Positions 18,717 through 28,660 of a stretch of DNA of 64,000 nt are shown one piece after another. Origin of the DNA: Shewanella putrefaciens (GTDB lineage Bacteria > Pseudomonadota > Gammaproteobacteria > Enterobacterales > Shewanellaceae); NCBI RefSeq assembly GCF_016406325.1, contig NZ_CP066370.1, positions 3,162,001-3,226,000 on the forward strand, written 5' to 3'. The notes under the pieces were generated by a model. That model was given only the letters and a program-made list of their open reading frames with translations, was not told where the DNA came from and did no database searches. The translations under genes were made by a program, and so were the position numbers. Within the stretch, counting starts at the first letter, position 1, and each line of letters starts with the position of its first letter.

Positions 18717-19487
18717 TTAATAACCTTGAGTCGGCTTAGGCGCATCGGCTAATTCTAGTGTGTGTAACAAGCTGTTTAATAAGCTTGAAGCACCAAATCT
18801 AAAGGTACGTGGAGACACCCAATCAGCACCTAGAATACGTTCTGCAACACCTAAAAACTCAGCCGCTTGTGCAGCATCACGTACGCCACCAGCCGGCTTA
18901 AAGCCTACTTGGGTATTCTTCTCGCTGATCACAGTTAACATGATTTCAGCCGCTTCAAGTGTGGCGTTGACAGGTACTTTACCAGTAGAGGTTTTAATAA
19001 AATCAGCACCCGCATCGATTGAAAGCTCAGAAGCACGGCGAATAAGCGCAGGATCGGCTAATACACCTGATTCAATAATGACTTTCAATAAGACTTCACC
19101 ACAGGCTTCTTTACAGGCTTTCACTAACTCAAAACCCACCGTTTCATTACCTTCCATCAACGCACGGTATGGGAATACTACGTCAACTTCGTCGGCACCA
19201 TAGGCAACAGCAGCACGGGTTTCTAATACTGCAATGGCGATATCATCATTGCCGTGTGGGAAGTTAGTGGCAGTGGCGATTTGGATATCTTCAGCACCAA
19301 TTTCATCTAGGGTTTTACGGGCGATAGGAATAAAACGTGGATAAATACAAATTGCAGCGGTGTTACCTGTTGGCGTTTTCGCCTTATGGCACAAATCGAT
19401 GACTTTTTGATCGGTGTCGTCGTCATTCAATGTGGTTAAATCCATTAACTCAATGGCGCGTTGTGCAGCTTTTTTTAAATCAGTCAT
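18717..19487 (-). CDS. deoC: Deoxyribose-phosphate aldolase DeoC
   Basis: 256 residues from the ATG at 19487 ([20 protein letters not shown]), preceded by GGAGAGC; the longer upstream frame is non-coding in look. The Schiff-base lysine lies in [10 protein letters not shown] and the second lysine in [10 protein letters not shown]. It cleaves 2-deoxyribose-5-phosphate to acetaldehyde and glyceraldehyde-3-phosphate, passing deoxynucleoside carbon to glycolysis. First gene of the deo series; about 370 bases of control region lie upstream. Confidence 0.97.
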   Translation of the reverse strand: MTDLKKAAQRAIELMDLTTLNDDDTDQKVIDLCHKAKTPTGNTAAICIYPRFIPIARKTLDEIGAEDIQIATATNFPHGNDDIAIAVLETRAAVAYGADEVDVVFPYRALMEGNETVGFELVKACKEACGEVLLKVIIESGVLADPALIRRASELSIDAGADFIKTSTGKVPVNATLEAAEIMLTVISEKNTQVGFKPAGGVRDAAQAAEFLGVAERILGADWVSPRTFRFGASSLLNSLLHTLELADAPKPTQGY

Positions 19488-19854
19488 AATAGCTCTCCAA
19501 AAGAAAAATAAATAGAAATCAGTCGCATAAAGCAACGCGTAGAAGTGGCATTATTGTGATTATTTTTATGGCCGGGCCTTCAGGCGATGCCGAGTAATTT
19601 GTGTAGGGCAAATTACGTTTTATTAGGTATTCAATCTTGCCTATGCATAACACATACGCATCCTGACACTTAAACTGACTATAAGTGGTCACGACTTGAA
19701 TCCTTGAAGACCGGAAGAGAGGATACGAATAAAATCTTGTTCCTACTTTTCCGCGAAAAATCCATTTTAGCGCGAGAAAAACACAAACCTTTATATAAAC
19801 ACACTGCTCAAACATTTAATGGGTTTAGATAAAGATTCATGACACATTAAATAT
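19488..19854. other. Control region upstream of deoC
   Basis: No convincing gene: the one long frame here has odd composition and no binding site. It holds an 8-base inverted repeat at 19594-19616 and scattered TGTGA half-sites (for example near 19553), compatible with nucleoside-responsive regulation of the deo operon. Confidence 0.5.
19594..19616. promoter_or_regulatory. Inverted repeat upstream of deoC (possible operator)
   Basis: GTAATTTG (19594-19601) and CAAATTAC (19609-19616) are perfect inverted copies 7 bases apart, about 107-129 bases before the deoC start codon. It could bind a dimeric repressor or form a leader hairpin; the regulator is not identified. Confidence 0.4.
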
Positions 19855-19875
19855 GGAGCCGCAAAATGCGGCTCC
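19855..19875 (-). terminator. Hairpin after tsx
   Basis: GGAGCCGC-5-base loop-GCGGCTCC, 19 bases downstream of the tsx stop codon, followed on the minus strand by AT-rich sequence (ATATTTAA). A plausible rho-independent terminator with an imperfect T run. Confidence 0.6.
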
Positions 19876-19893
19876 AACAAGTCTTACAAGATA

Positions 19894-20751
19894 TTAGAAC
19901 TTGTAAGTTGCAGACAGGTAGTGTGACCAACCTGTTGATTCTAGACCAGTAGCACCATCATCGGTCAGCAAGTAAACATCTTTAAAGCCTTTTAGGCCAT
20001 AGCCCAGAGCATAACGTTCTGAGTGCCAGTATAGACCGAAGAAAATGTTACCACCGTTAGTTGACTTGCCTTTAACTAATGGACCATTTTCAACTGCAGG
20101 CCAATAAGCTTCGTCTGCACCGAATTGGTAATCGATATAACCTTGGAATGATAGGAAGCTCTTATCATCGAAGAAATAGAAAGGCTTAAACCAGTTCGCA
20201 GAGAATTGGTAACCGTTCCATTCTTTAGCGTTCATATCGTAGTAACCGTATAGGTTCATACCAGTTTTGCCTAACCAAGGTACGTTTACATCGGCACCAA
20301 CACCCCAGAATGTGGAGTTAACGCCTTCACCGTTTAGGCCGTCCCAGTTGAATAGAGTAGAGAAGTAAACTTCTTGTACTGGGCCGAAAGACAAATCTTT
20401 ACCTGTTAATGCATCAATAGATACACGTGGGGCAAACTTCATAAATAGCTTACTAGTTTTAGAACCTGGGTTCTTGTCGCCATTACTAGTTTTTTCATTC
20501 GCTAAGTTGAAAATATCAACATAACCATAAAGATCGAAAATACCAGAACGACCACCAAACTCCATTTCTAAGTAGTTGTGCTGATCGCCAGACGCTGGGT
20601 TCTCTGGTTTTTCACCGATAGAGTACATAGCGTTGAACTGCATCCACTTGTAATCAGAGCCGTGAAGGTCTGTACGGTCTGCGGCAAATGCGTTACCAGA
20701 GATTGCTGCTACTGCGGTAGCGGCTAAAGCTAAAGTTTTAACGTTTTTCAT
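19894..20751 (-). CDS. tsx: Nucleoside-specific outer membrane channel, Tsx/OmpK family
   Basis: 285 residues. The first 23 form a signal peptide (MKNVKTLALAATAVAAISGNAFA, cut before ADRTDLHG). The mature part has alternating aromatic strands and a C-terminal phenylalanine (SATYKF) typical of beta-barrels. The block SDYKWMQFNAMYSIGEKP is characteristic of Tsx/OmpK. It admits nucleosides across the outer membrane. The start is one of three clustered in-frame ATGs (20763, 20754, 20751); I use the last because of GGGGTTG upstream. Divided from deoC by its own terminator, next to nupC, which handles inner membrane uptake. Confidence 0.92.
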   Translation of the reverse strand: MKNVKTLALAATAVAAISGNAFAADRTDLHGSDYKWMQFNAMYSIGEKPENPASGDQHNYLEMEFGGRSGIFDLYGYVDIFNLANEKTSNGDKNPGSKTSKLFMKFAPRVSIDALTGKDLSFGPVQEVYFSTLFNWDGLNGEGVNSTFWGVGADVNVPWLGKTGMNLYGYYDMNAKEWNGYQFSANWFKPFYFFDDKSFLSFQGYIDYQFGADEAYWPAVENGPLVKGKSTNGGNIFFGLYWHSERYALGYGLKGFKDVYLLTDDGATGLESTGWSHYLSATYKF

Positions 20752-20872
20752 CATCAACCCCATTTATCTTGTTTACTACCATCAAGGGTAGCGTTCTTTT
20801 TGTGGCGCTCGCATTTTACCTCGATTAAAAAAAATCTCAATAATCTAGCGTAAAATCACGAACACAAAATTC

Positions 20873-20912
20873 TTAATTGTGAACAAAGTCGCGACCTATT
20901 TTTCACAATTAA
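20873..20912. promoter_or_regulatory. Perfect 11-base inverted repeat upstream of tsx
   Basis: TTAATTGTGAA (20873-20883) and TTCACAATTAA (20902-20912) are exact inverted copies separated by 18 bases, 122-161 bases before the tsx start. The TGTGA/TCACA cores are those of CRP-family half-sites, but the 18-base spacing is not that of one CRP site; two flanking half-sites, as with CRP-CytR-type control, are possible. Confidence 0.5.
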
Positions 20913-21040
20913 CCAACCTAACCATGAATTGACGATAGGTAAGGCAGAATAACAACTCAAGTGTAGATGTGATCTGGCCTTAGTAATCGCAAAAACAATT
21001 CACGACAGAAATCACTATTGGAAAATGGTTGAATTAACTT

Positions 21041-21068
21041 GGGTCCAGTCCAGCAATGGGCTGGACCC
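21041..21068. terminator. Hairpin after nupC
   Basis: GGGTCCAGTCC and GGGCTGGACCC pair around a CAGCAAT-like loop, with one mismatch. It lies 43 bases past the nupC stop. T runs are weak on the nupC side, so it may be a 3' stabilising stem. Confidence 0.5.
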
Positions 21069-21110
21069 AGTTTTGGGGAGCGCATCCCCTTAAACTTAGA
21101 TAGCTAACAA

Positions 21111-22370
21111 TTAGATAGCTAAGAATAAGCCAGCAAGTGTTGCGCTCATTAAGTTAGCTAAAGAGCCGGCGATAACCGCACGAATACCCATTTTAGCTAA
21201 ATCATGGCGACGGTTAGGAGCCATAGCGCCTAAACCACCCAGTAGAATCGCAATTGAAGACAAGTTAGCGAAACCACACAGTGCAAACGAAATAATCGCT
21301 TTGGTTCTGTCAGTCATTGCTAAACCAGTTTCAGCCACAACTAGGCCACCATCAGCGATGTCTTTTAAGTATGGAGCAAAGTTTAAGTAAGCGACGAATT
21401 CGTTAACAACGATCTTTTGACCGATGAAAGAACCTGCTACTAACGCTTCGTTCCAAGGCACACCAATTAAGAATGCTAATGGCATGAAAATGTAGCCAAG
21501 GATCAGCTCAAGTGTTAAACCTTCAACACCAAACCAACCGCCTACACCACCGATGATACCGTTGATCATCGCGATCAAACCTACGAAGGCTAACAACATA
21601 GCACCAACGTTCAGCGCTAAATGCATACCAGATGAAGCACCCGCAGCCGCAGCGTCTAACACGTTCGCTGGCTTATCAGGATCTTCTGGTAATTCATCCA
21701 TATCGTTCTTAGCGGCTTCTGTTTCTGGGTGCATCAGTTTCGCCATTAATAGGCCACCTGGTGCTGCCATGAATGAAGCGGCAACTAAGTATTCGATAGG
21801 CACGCCCATTTGCGCGTAACCAGCTAACACTGAACCCGCGATTGATGCTAAACCACCCACCATGATCGCAAACAGTTCAGACTGCGTCATCGTAGGAATA
21901 AACGGACGAACCACTAAAGGCGCTTCAGTTTGACCAACGAAAATGTTAGCAGTTGCTGACATAGACTCAGTACGGCTTGTACCTAATGCTTTTTGTAGCG
22001 CGCCACCGATGATACGGATGACCCACTGCATTACACCTAGGTAGTACAGTACCGCGATTAAAGAAAAGAAGAACACGATAACAGGCAACACGTTAACAGC
22101 GAAAATAAAACCAAGTTTGAAGTTAGCTAAATCGCCGAACAGGAAGCTAATACCGTTTTGTGCATAACCAATAACGCTAGATACGGCGTCAGATACACTT
22201 TTCAGAATATCTTTACCTACGGGAACATACAGAACAAAACCACCGAAGGCGGCTTGAATGGCTAACGCACCACCCACTGTACGTAAATTAATTGCTTTTT
22301 TGTTATTCGATAGGAGGAAACCTATCGCAAGTAGGGTGACCACCCCTACTAAACTCATCAATATATTCAT
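21111..22370 (-). CDS. nupC: Concentrative nucleoside transporter NupC/CNT family
   Basis: 419 residues, about 10 membrane spans. CNT signature segments are present: [19 protein letters not shown] near the N-terminus, [20 protein letters not shown], and [18 protein letters not shown], with NEFVAYLNF and [17 protein letters not shown] in the C-terminal half. It imports nucleosides with cations across the inner membrane. With tsx and deoCABD downstream on the same strand it forms a complete uptake and catabolism locus. Single-gene unit by its flanking gaps. Confidence 0.93.
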   Translation of the reverse strand: MNILMSLVGVVTLLAIGFLLSNNKKAINLRTVGGALAIQAAFGGFVLYVPVGKDILKSVSDAVSSVIGYAQNGISFLFGDLANFKLGFIFAVNVLPVIVFFFSLIAVLYYLGVMQWVIRIIGGALQKALGTSRTESMSATANIFVGQTEAPLVVRPFIPTMTQSELFAIMVGGLASIAGSVLAGYAQMGVPIEYLVAASFMAAPGGLLMAKLMHPETEAAKNDMDELPEDPDKPANVLDAAAAGASSGMHLALNVGAMLLAFVGLIAMINGIIGGVGGWFGVEGLTLELILGYIFMPLAFLIGVPWNEALVAGSFIGQKIVVNEFVAYLNFAPYLKDIADGGLVVAETGLAMTDRTKAIISFALCGFANLSSIAILLGGLGAMAPNRRHDLAKMGIRAVIAGSLANLMSATLAGLFLAI

Positions 22371-22546
22371 TAACCATCACCCTATTGTTAACACTTTTTA
22401 ATTATGTTGTTAATCAACCTATTTCCGCGTCAGATTATACCCGAGGAAAAGTCGAAAATCGTCGTTTTGATCAAATTTTTGGAGTTTAATTTCAATCGCT
22501 TAGTGAAGAATGCTAATGCGACATACACCTGTTTAATTAAAAACAA

Positions 22547-23311
22547 CTAAAGGTCAAACAGTTGCATAGCATTCAACATCAAGTGTTCTGATATTAGAAC
22601 ACTTGATTTTTTTTGCAAATTGGCAATTTTGTCTATAAAAAGAGCGGCATTCGCCGGTTGATTACGTTTTTCAGTAACATTTATTGGCGCCATTGAGGGC
22701 GAATCGGTCTCAAGCAGGAAATTTTCGAGAGGGAGTTCACATACCGTTTTGAGTAATTTTTTAGCATTGGGGTTCATAATTAAACCACCAATTCCTAACT
22801 TGTAACCTAATTTAATATACTCGAGGGCGATTTCAGGACTACCAGAAAAAGCGTGTATTACGCCACCTCGAGGTAATTGATATCTTTTTAAGCAATCTAA
22901 AGTCTCTGAATGGGCTTTAACACTATGGACAATAACAGGCAAATTAACGGCTTTTGCTAACCGTAATTGAGCTTCAAAAAAAGCCAGTTGTTGCGGCCAA
23001 GTCACAGAATAAAGTTTATCTAAACCACACTCACCAATAGCTACAAATCGAGAACACCCAATCCATCTTGATACCTCAGATGCTAATGCTTGAAGTGATG
23101 CATCGATATCCTGCGGACAGAACCAAGGGTGAATACCCAGTGCAAAGTAGGCTTGATATTGCTCTGCAACGGTAAGTTGTTTTTGCCAATGAGAAGGGGA
23201 AACGCCAGGAATAATCAGGTTTTTTATCCCAGCTCGATGCATTTTTAGCACAACTTCACTGCGATCCGCATCAAATTCGGCAAAGTCCAAATGAGCATGG
23301 GTATCTAGCAC
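22547..23311 (-). CDS. TatD family metal-dependent DNase
   Basis: 254 residues from a GTG start. DTHAHLDF at the N-terminus, GIHPW, AIGECGLD, VHSVKAH (in place of the usual R..), and ETDSPSMAP match the amidohydrolase-fold TatD family with two metal ions. Members are 3'-5' exonucleases or deoxyribonucleases; this one aligns best by eye with the YjjV-like branch. It lies 10 bases after the small DUF5363-like gene and is likely co-transcribed with it. Confidence 0.88.
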   Translation of the reverse strand: MLDTHAHLDFAEFDADRSEVVLKMHRAGIKNLIIPGVSPSHWQKQLTVAEQYQAYFALGIHPWFCPQDIDASLQALASEVSRWIGCSRFVAIGECGLDKLYSVTWPQQLAFFEAQLRLAKAVNLPVIVHSVKAHSETLDCLKRYQLPRGGVIHAFSGSPEIALEYIKLGYKLGIGGLIMNPNAKKLLKTVCELPLENFLLETDSPSMAPINVTEKRNQPANAALFIDKIANLQKKSSVLISEHLMLNAMQLFDL

Positions 23312-23321
23312 AGAAAATGCC

Positions 23322-23507
23322 TCATTCAGACGTTTTATCAGTAGGCGATGAAACCTGCTTATCTTCCGTCAAACAGGAAGAACGCTTTGAAACTAAAGGA
23401 GGATCCTCAAGCCTCGGCATACAACAACGACGATTCTCAGGTGTTAATCCCATCCGATCACACCACCGGATGTAAGCTTGCCATGATTTTGTGATCCAAT
23501 TAGCCAT
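23322..23507 (-). CDS. Small DUF5363-like protein (61 aa)
   Basis: Begins MANWITKSWQAYIRWCDRMG followed by LTPENRRCCMPRL, with a Ser/Thr-rich tail. The pattern W...Y..WCD..GLTPENRRCC is one I associate with DUF5363, small proteins next to tatD or prfC in Shewanella and Vibrio. Three cysteines might bind a metal. No membrane segment. It sits between prfC (behind a terminator) and tatD, 10 bases from the latter. Function unknown; family assigned from memory. Confidence 0.65.
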   Translation of the reverse strand: MANWITKSWQAYIRWCDRMGLTPENRRCCMPRLEDPPLVSKRSSCLTEDKQVSSPTDKTSE

Positions 23508-23537
23508 AACCGCATCCAGAAAAGTAAATTAGATACA

Positions 23538-23563
23538 AAAATGGCGGTAAATTACCGCCATTT
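23538..23563 (-). terminator. Terminator after prfC
   Basis: AAATGGCGGTAA and TTACCGCCATTT form a 12-base-pair near-continuous palindrome 27 bases past the prfC stop codon, with an A/T run on the outside. Confidence 0.75.
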
Positions 23564-23589
23564 CAACAACTATGATCACCCTAACAGAG

Positions 23590-25170
23590 TTAATGTTCGC
23601 GAGTTTTCGCAAACTCTATATCAGGATATCTTTCCATCGAAAGATTGAGGTTAACCATCGTTGGCGCAATATAGGTCAAGTTGTCGCCGCCATCAAGCGC
23701 CAAGTTTTGGCTGCACTTACGGCGAAACTCTTCTAGCTTACGCTCATCTTTACAATAAACCCAGCGGGCAGTCGACACGCTAATGCCTTCATAAATCGCC
23801 TCGACGTTATACTCACTCTTCAAACGTCCCACAACCACTTCAAACTGCAGTACCCCCACCGCACCAACAATTAAATCATTGGTATCAAGAGGACGGAATA
23901 CCTGTACAGCACCTTCTTCAGATAACTGAACTAAGCCTTTTAGTAGTTGTTTTTGCTTAAGTGGATCACGCAGACGAATACGGCGGAACATTTCAGGGGC
24001 GAAATTAGGTACGCCTGTAAAACGGAATTTCTCACCTTGAGTAAAGGTATCACCAATACGAATGGTGCCATGGTTATGTAAGCCAATGATATCCCCAGGA
24101 TAGGCTTCTTCGGCACGCTCACGATCGCCCGCCATAAAGGTCAAGGCATCACTGACGTTAACATCTTTACCAATACGCACATGGTGCATCTTCATACCCT
24201 GTTCATAACGGCCTGAACAGACACGCATAAAGGCAACACGGTCACGGTGTTTGGGATCCATGTTTGCTTGGATCTTGAACACGAACCCAGTGAACTTTTC
24301 CTCATCAGGCATGATCACCCGAGTGTCACTTTCACGTGGTAATGGCTTAGGAGCCCATTCCACAATGCCATCAAGAATATGATCAACACCAAAGTTACCT
24401 AAAGCGGTACCAAAAAATACGGGGGTCAATTCGCCTTTCAAGAAAGCCGCATGATCAAACTCATTCGACGCACCGCGCACTAATTCCATCTCATCACGTA
24501 AATCGGCAGCATAACTACCAATCGCTTTATCAAGATCTGGATTATTAATGCCTTCAATCACACGACGTTCTTGAATCGTATGACCCATACCGCTTTGATA
24601 CAACACGACTTCATCACGCAGAATATGGTATACGCCTTTAAATTCTTTACCGCTGCCAATAGGCCAAGTAATAGGAGCACAGGCAATATTCAGTACGTTT
24701 TCGACTTCATCCATCAGATCGATAGGATCACGGATATCACGGTCGAGTTTGTTCATAAAAGTCACGATCGGCGTATCACGCAGACGAGTCACTTCCATCA
24801 ACTTGATTGTTCGGTCTTCGACACCCTTTGCAGAGTCGATCACCATCAGACATGAGTCAACCGCAGTCAAAGTACGATAAGTATCTTCGGAGAAGTCTTC
24901 GTGACCAGGCGTATCGAGTAGGTTAACGAGGGCGCCACCATAGGGAAATTGCATGACAGACGTAGTAATCGAAATACCGCGGTCTTTCTCCATTTCCATC
25001 CAGTCAGACTTTGCATGCTGACCCGATTTTTTACCTTTAACCGTACCCGCTTTTTGTAAAGCGTTTCCGAATAACAGCACTTTCTCGGTAATGGTTGTTT
25101 TACCCGCGTCGGGGTGCGATATGATCGCGAAGGTGCGACGTTTATCCACCTCTACTTTATTGCCTGACAT
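23590..25170 (-). CDS. prfC: Peptide chain release factor 3 (RF3)
   Basis: 526 residues, as in E. coli. GTPase motifs: SHPDAGKTT (G1), [14 protein letters not shown] (G3) and NKLDRD (G4). RF3 recycles RF1/RF2 from the ribosome after termination. Monocistronic by its terminator and the gap to nlpI. Confidence 0.97.
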   Translation of the reverse strand: MSGNKVEVDKRRTFAIISHPDAGKTTITEKVLLFGNALQKAGTVKGKKSGQHAKSDWMEMEKDRGISITTSVMQFPYGGALVNLLDTPGHEDFSEDTYRTLTAVDSCLMVIDSAKGVEDRTIKLMEVTRLRDTPIVTFMNKLDRDIRDPIDLMDEVENVLNIACAPITWPIGSGKEFKGVYHILRDEVVLYQSGMGHTIQERRVIEGINNPDLDKAIGSYAADLRDEMELVRGASNEFDHAAFLKGELTPVFFGTALGNFGVDHILDGIVEWAPKPLPRESDTRVIMPDEEKFTGFVFKIQANMDPKHRDRVAFMRVCSGRYEQGMKMHHVRIGKDVNVSDALTFMAGDRERAEEAYPGDIIGLHNHGTIRIGDTFTQGEKFRFTGVPNFAPEMFRRIRLRDPLKQKQLLKGLVQLSEEGAVQVFRPLDTNDLIVGAVGVLQFEVVVGRLKSEYNVEAIYEGISVSTARWVYCKDERKLEEFRRKCSQNLALDGGDNLTYIAPTMVNLNLSMERYPDIEFAKTREH

Positions 25171-25268
25171 ATTAACCTATGCACTAGTATCGCTAAAAAG
25201 GCGCAAATTATAGCGCCTCAGTTCTCACTTGGCTAGGCAAAGCCCGAGATGAGCCCGGGCTGAAGAGG

Positions 25269-26174
25269 TTATTTTGTGTCTTCGAGCAAACCCTTAACTT
25301 TTGCTAGCTCAATTCGGGCATATCTGTGTTCAACAAAATCATAGATATTAGTCGCGAGTGTAAGCCGTAAGTAATTTGCTGCATCTTGATATTGCTTTTG
25401 CTCTATCGCCATTTTTGCAAGATAAAAATACGCTTCACATAAACGCTCTGCATATTCTTTTGGATGAGTTAAACCTTCTTTGGCTGCATTAAACACATCA
25501 TCACGGCGCTTGTGTCCTAAATAATAATCGACAATAACCGTTGACCATACTCCGTTATCAAGATTCTTACGATTTTCTAATAACCGCTGTTTGGCTTGTT
25601 CGTGATTATCTTTGGACTCTATCAAATATAACCACAATGCACGATAACCGTCTTTATTATCACCAGCATAAAAGGCTTGCATATCTTTAATGGCAAGCGC
25701 ATTTCGATCGCCATAGTAAAGTGCTATCCCACGGTTTAGATAGGCATAATCGTAATTAGGAGCAAGTTCCAATACGCCATCGAAAGCTTCATAGGCGCTG
25801 TCATACTCGCCCTCTTGGGTATAATAAATACCAAGAAAATTATAAGCGTCAGCAAGATCTGGCTGCAGTTTAAGTGCTTGCATAAAATCGATACGCGCCA
25901 ATAGCCTTAAACCTACACTGTCGTATATTACGCCGCGATCATAATGAAATCTGGCTCTCTGTTCATTTGTCAGTTCGACGGCAGATAAAATCTCATTAAG
26001 CTTAGCGAGTGTGACCTCGACTTTATAGTCAGGCATCACAGGCGCTACGACTAACTTGCCTTCAAGATCATTGTGGTTATCTAAAGGGGACTGAGTGGTC
26101 GTCGCACATCCAGCCAACATCAGGCTGGCACCCGCCAGCACAGCAACAACCGCGGTTCTAATTTTAAGACTCAT
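25269..26174 (-). CDS. nlpI: Lipoprotein NlpI
   Basis: 301 residues. Signal sequence with lipobox LAGC (Cys 23), then tetratricopeptide repeats (for example LADAYNFLGIYYTQEGEYDSA-like and YDYAYLNRGIALYYGDRN-like units, about 105-180). NlpI is an outer membrane lipoprotein adaptor that helps control cell-wall hydrolases with Prc. It lies downstream of pnp, as in enterobacteria, but after a terminator at 26295-26318. Confidence 0.93.
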   Translation of the reverse strand: MSLKIRTAVVAVLAGASLMLAGCATTTQSPLDNHNDLEGKLVVAPVMPDYKVEVTLAKLNEILSAVELTNEQRARFHYDRGVIYDSVGLRLLARIDFMQALKLQPDLADAYNFLGIYYTQEGEYDSAYEAFDGVLELAPNYDYAYLNRGIALYYGDRNALAIKDMQAFYAGDNKDGYRALWLYLIESKDNHEQAKQRLLENRKNLDNGVWSTVIVDYYLGHKRRDDVFNAAKEGLTHPKEYAERLCEAYFYLAKMAIEQKQYQDAANYLRLTLATNIYDFVEHRYARIELAKVKGLLEDTK

Positions 26175-26294
26175 CCATTTCTACCTTTTTAGATTCCCAA
26201 CACATGCAGAAGAGTATTCATCATAGCAATCCCACCAGAGGACTTCTATTAACGAATAGCATTAATCACAATTATATTAAATTCGACCCAAGAA

Positions 26295-26318
26295 AAAGGA
26301 GATCAATTGATCTCCTTT
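26295..26318 (-). terminator. Terminator between pnp and nlpI
   Basis: A perfect palindrome, AAAGGAGATCA with TGATCTCCTTT, about 48 bases past the pnp stop codon and flanked on the minus-strand exit side by T residues. Confidence 0.75.
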
Positions 26319-26365
26319 CTATGCAATCACTTAAAAGCACATGGAATATTGAGCCTATGGCTCAG

Positions 26366-28465
26366 TTATTCTGCTGCAGCTTCTTTCGTTTGTGCTTCTT
26401 TGATTGATAAGCGTACACGACCTTGACGATCCACTTCCATTACCTTAACAGCAACTTCTTGGTTAAGTTCAAGGTGATCAGACACGTTAGCCACACGTTC
26501 ATCACTGATTTGTGAAATGTGTACTAAACCATCTTTGCCCGGCAGAATGTTCACAAATGCACCGAAATCAACGATACGGATCACTTTACCATTATAGATA
26601 CGGCCCACTTCGACTTCTGAAGTGATTTCTTCAATACGGCGGATAGCTTCTTTGGTCGCTTCACCATTTGAAGAGGCAATTCTTACCGTACCATCATCTT
26701 CCAGCTCAATCGTAGTGCCAGTTTCTTCGGTCAGAGCACGAATAACTGCGCCACCTTTACCGATAACATCACGGATTTTCTCTGGGTTAATTTTGATTGT
26801 AGTGATACGTGGAGCATGATCAGAAATATCATCACGGTGCGAACCAATCGCTTGATCCATCACATTTAGAATATGCACACGTGCGCCATAGGCTTGTTGT
26901 AGTGCAATTTCCATAATTTCTTTGGTGATACCTTCGATCTTGATATCCATTTGCAGTGCAGTAATACCACCACGGGTACCCGCCACTTTAAAGTCCATAT
27001 CACCTAAATGATCTTCATCACCTAAGATGTCTGAAAGTACGACAAAATCATCGCCTTCTTTTACAAGACCCATAGCAATACCTGCTACAGAAGTCTTGAT
27101 AGGTACACCCGCATCCATCAGCGCAAGGGAAGTACCACAGACAGACGCCATAGAACTTGAACCATTAGATTCAGTAATTTCAGATACAACGCGCACGCTG
27201 TATGGAAATTCTTCTGCCGATGGCATCACAGCGTTAATACCACGCCATGCTAACTTTCCATGACCGATTTCGCGGCGCTTAGGTGAACCCACCATACCGG
27301 TTTCACCAACAGAGTAAGGAGGGAAGTTATAGTGCAACATAAAACGATTAGTGCGCTCACCCATGATGCTATCGATCTTCTGTGCATCACGTTCAGTACC
27401 TAAAGTACAAGTTACTAAGGCTTGGGTTTCGCCGCGAGTGAACAAGGCGCTACCGTGAGTACGTGGCAATACTCCCGCTAATACACTTAACGCACGGATC
27501 ATATCGGGTTCACGACCATCGATACGCGGCTCGCCACGAATAATACGACCACGAACGACTTTCTTCTCTAAGCTGCCCAGTAAATTGTCTACTTCACGTA
27601 AATCAATATTTGGATTGCTTGCTAATAACGCTTCTTTCGTTGCAGCTTTAACTACAGCAACTTGAGCATAACGGTCTTGCTTAACTTGGATTTTATACGC
27701 ATCGCCTAAACCCGCTTCAGCCAACTCTTTAATTTGAGCAACAAGCGTTTCATCTTGCACTGGCGCAGTCCAATCCCACATTGGTTTACCCGCTTCAGCT
27801 TTAAACTCAGCAATCGCGTTAATAACCACTTGTTGTTGATCGTGACCATAAACAACAGAACCTAACATCACTTCTTCTGGTAATGCTTGGGCTTCTGATT
27901 CCACCATTAACACTGCACTTGCTGTACCAGCAACCACTAAGTTCAATTGGCTCGTTTCAATTTGAGCCACTGTTGGGTTCAATACATATTCACCATTGAT
28001 ATAACCGACACGAGCAGCGCCCAAAGGACCGCTAAACGGGATACCAGAAATGGCCAATGCAGCAGAAGTACCGATCATAGAGATGATATCTGGCTCAATT
28101 TGTGGGTCGACAGATACAACTGTGATGATAACTTGAACTTCGTTTTTGAAACCATTAGGGAAAAGAGGACGAATTGGGCGGTCAATAAGACGAGCAATTA
28201 ATGTCTCATCTTCTGAAGGACGACCCTCACGCTTAAAGAAACCGCCAGGAATTTTACCTGCTGCGTAGGTTTTTTCTTGATAGTTAACAGTCAGAGGGAA
28301 AAAATCACGACCGGCTTCGGCTTCTTTTTTACCAACAACAGTGACTAACACTGTTGTGTCACCCATACTTGCTAACACAGCGGCATCAGCTTGACGCGCT
28401 ATAACGCCTGTTTCCAGGGTGACTGTATGTTGACCATACTCAAAACTCTTTACAATTGGATTCAC
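26366..28465 (-). CDS. pnp: Polynucleotide phosphorylase
   Basis: 699 residues. Two RNase PH-like domains, then a KH domain ([20 protein letters not shown]) and an S1 domain ([33 protein letters not shown], cited in part). I place the start at the GTG (28465) giving [20 protein letters not shown], which aligns with the E. coli start; an ATG three codons earlier abuts the AAGGA site and is too close. It degrades RNA 3'-5' by phosphorolysis and is part of the degradosome. Unusually, a GGDEF-EAL gene on the other strand separates it from rpsO. Confidence 0.96.
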
Positions 28466-28660
28466 GTGACCCATTCCTTAATTAATGACCTTGAATTACG
28501 CGCGTAAGTATACTGCAATTAAGGACAATAGATAAAGAGCAGATAATGATGACAAAGACCTATCTTTTCACTAAAGTGGACAAATTGATAAAGAGTTGTA
28601 CTTCAAACTGATACGGAAAATCTACCTTATGGTGAAAAACAACAATAAAGGACAAGCTTT

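Larger units (their letters stand above)
20752..21110. other. Intergenic region between nupC and tsx
   Basis: About 360 bases without a gene. It contains the hairpin at 21041-21068 next to the end of nupC, and a large inverted repeat at 20873-20912 in the tsx promoter region. Confidence 0.6.

Noticed and set aside
19519..19815. 98-codon minus frame between tsx and deoC
   Set aside because: Composition is unlike its neighbours, there is no binding site, and it lies in the deoC control region.
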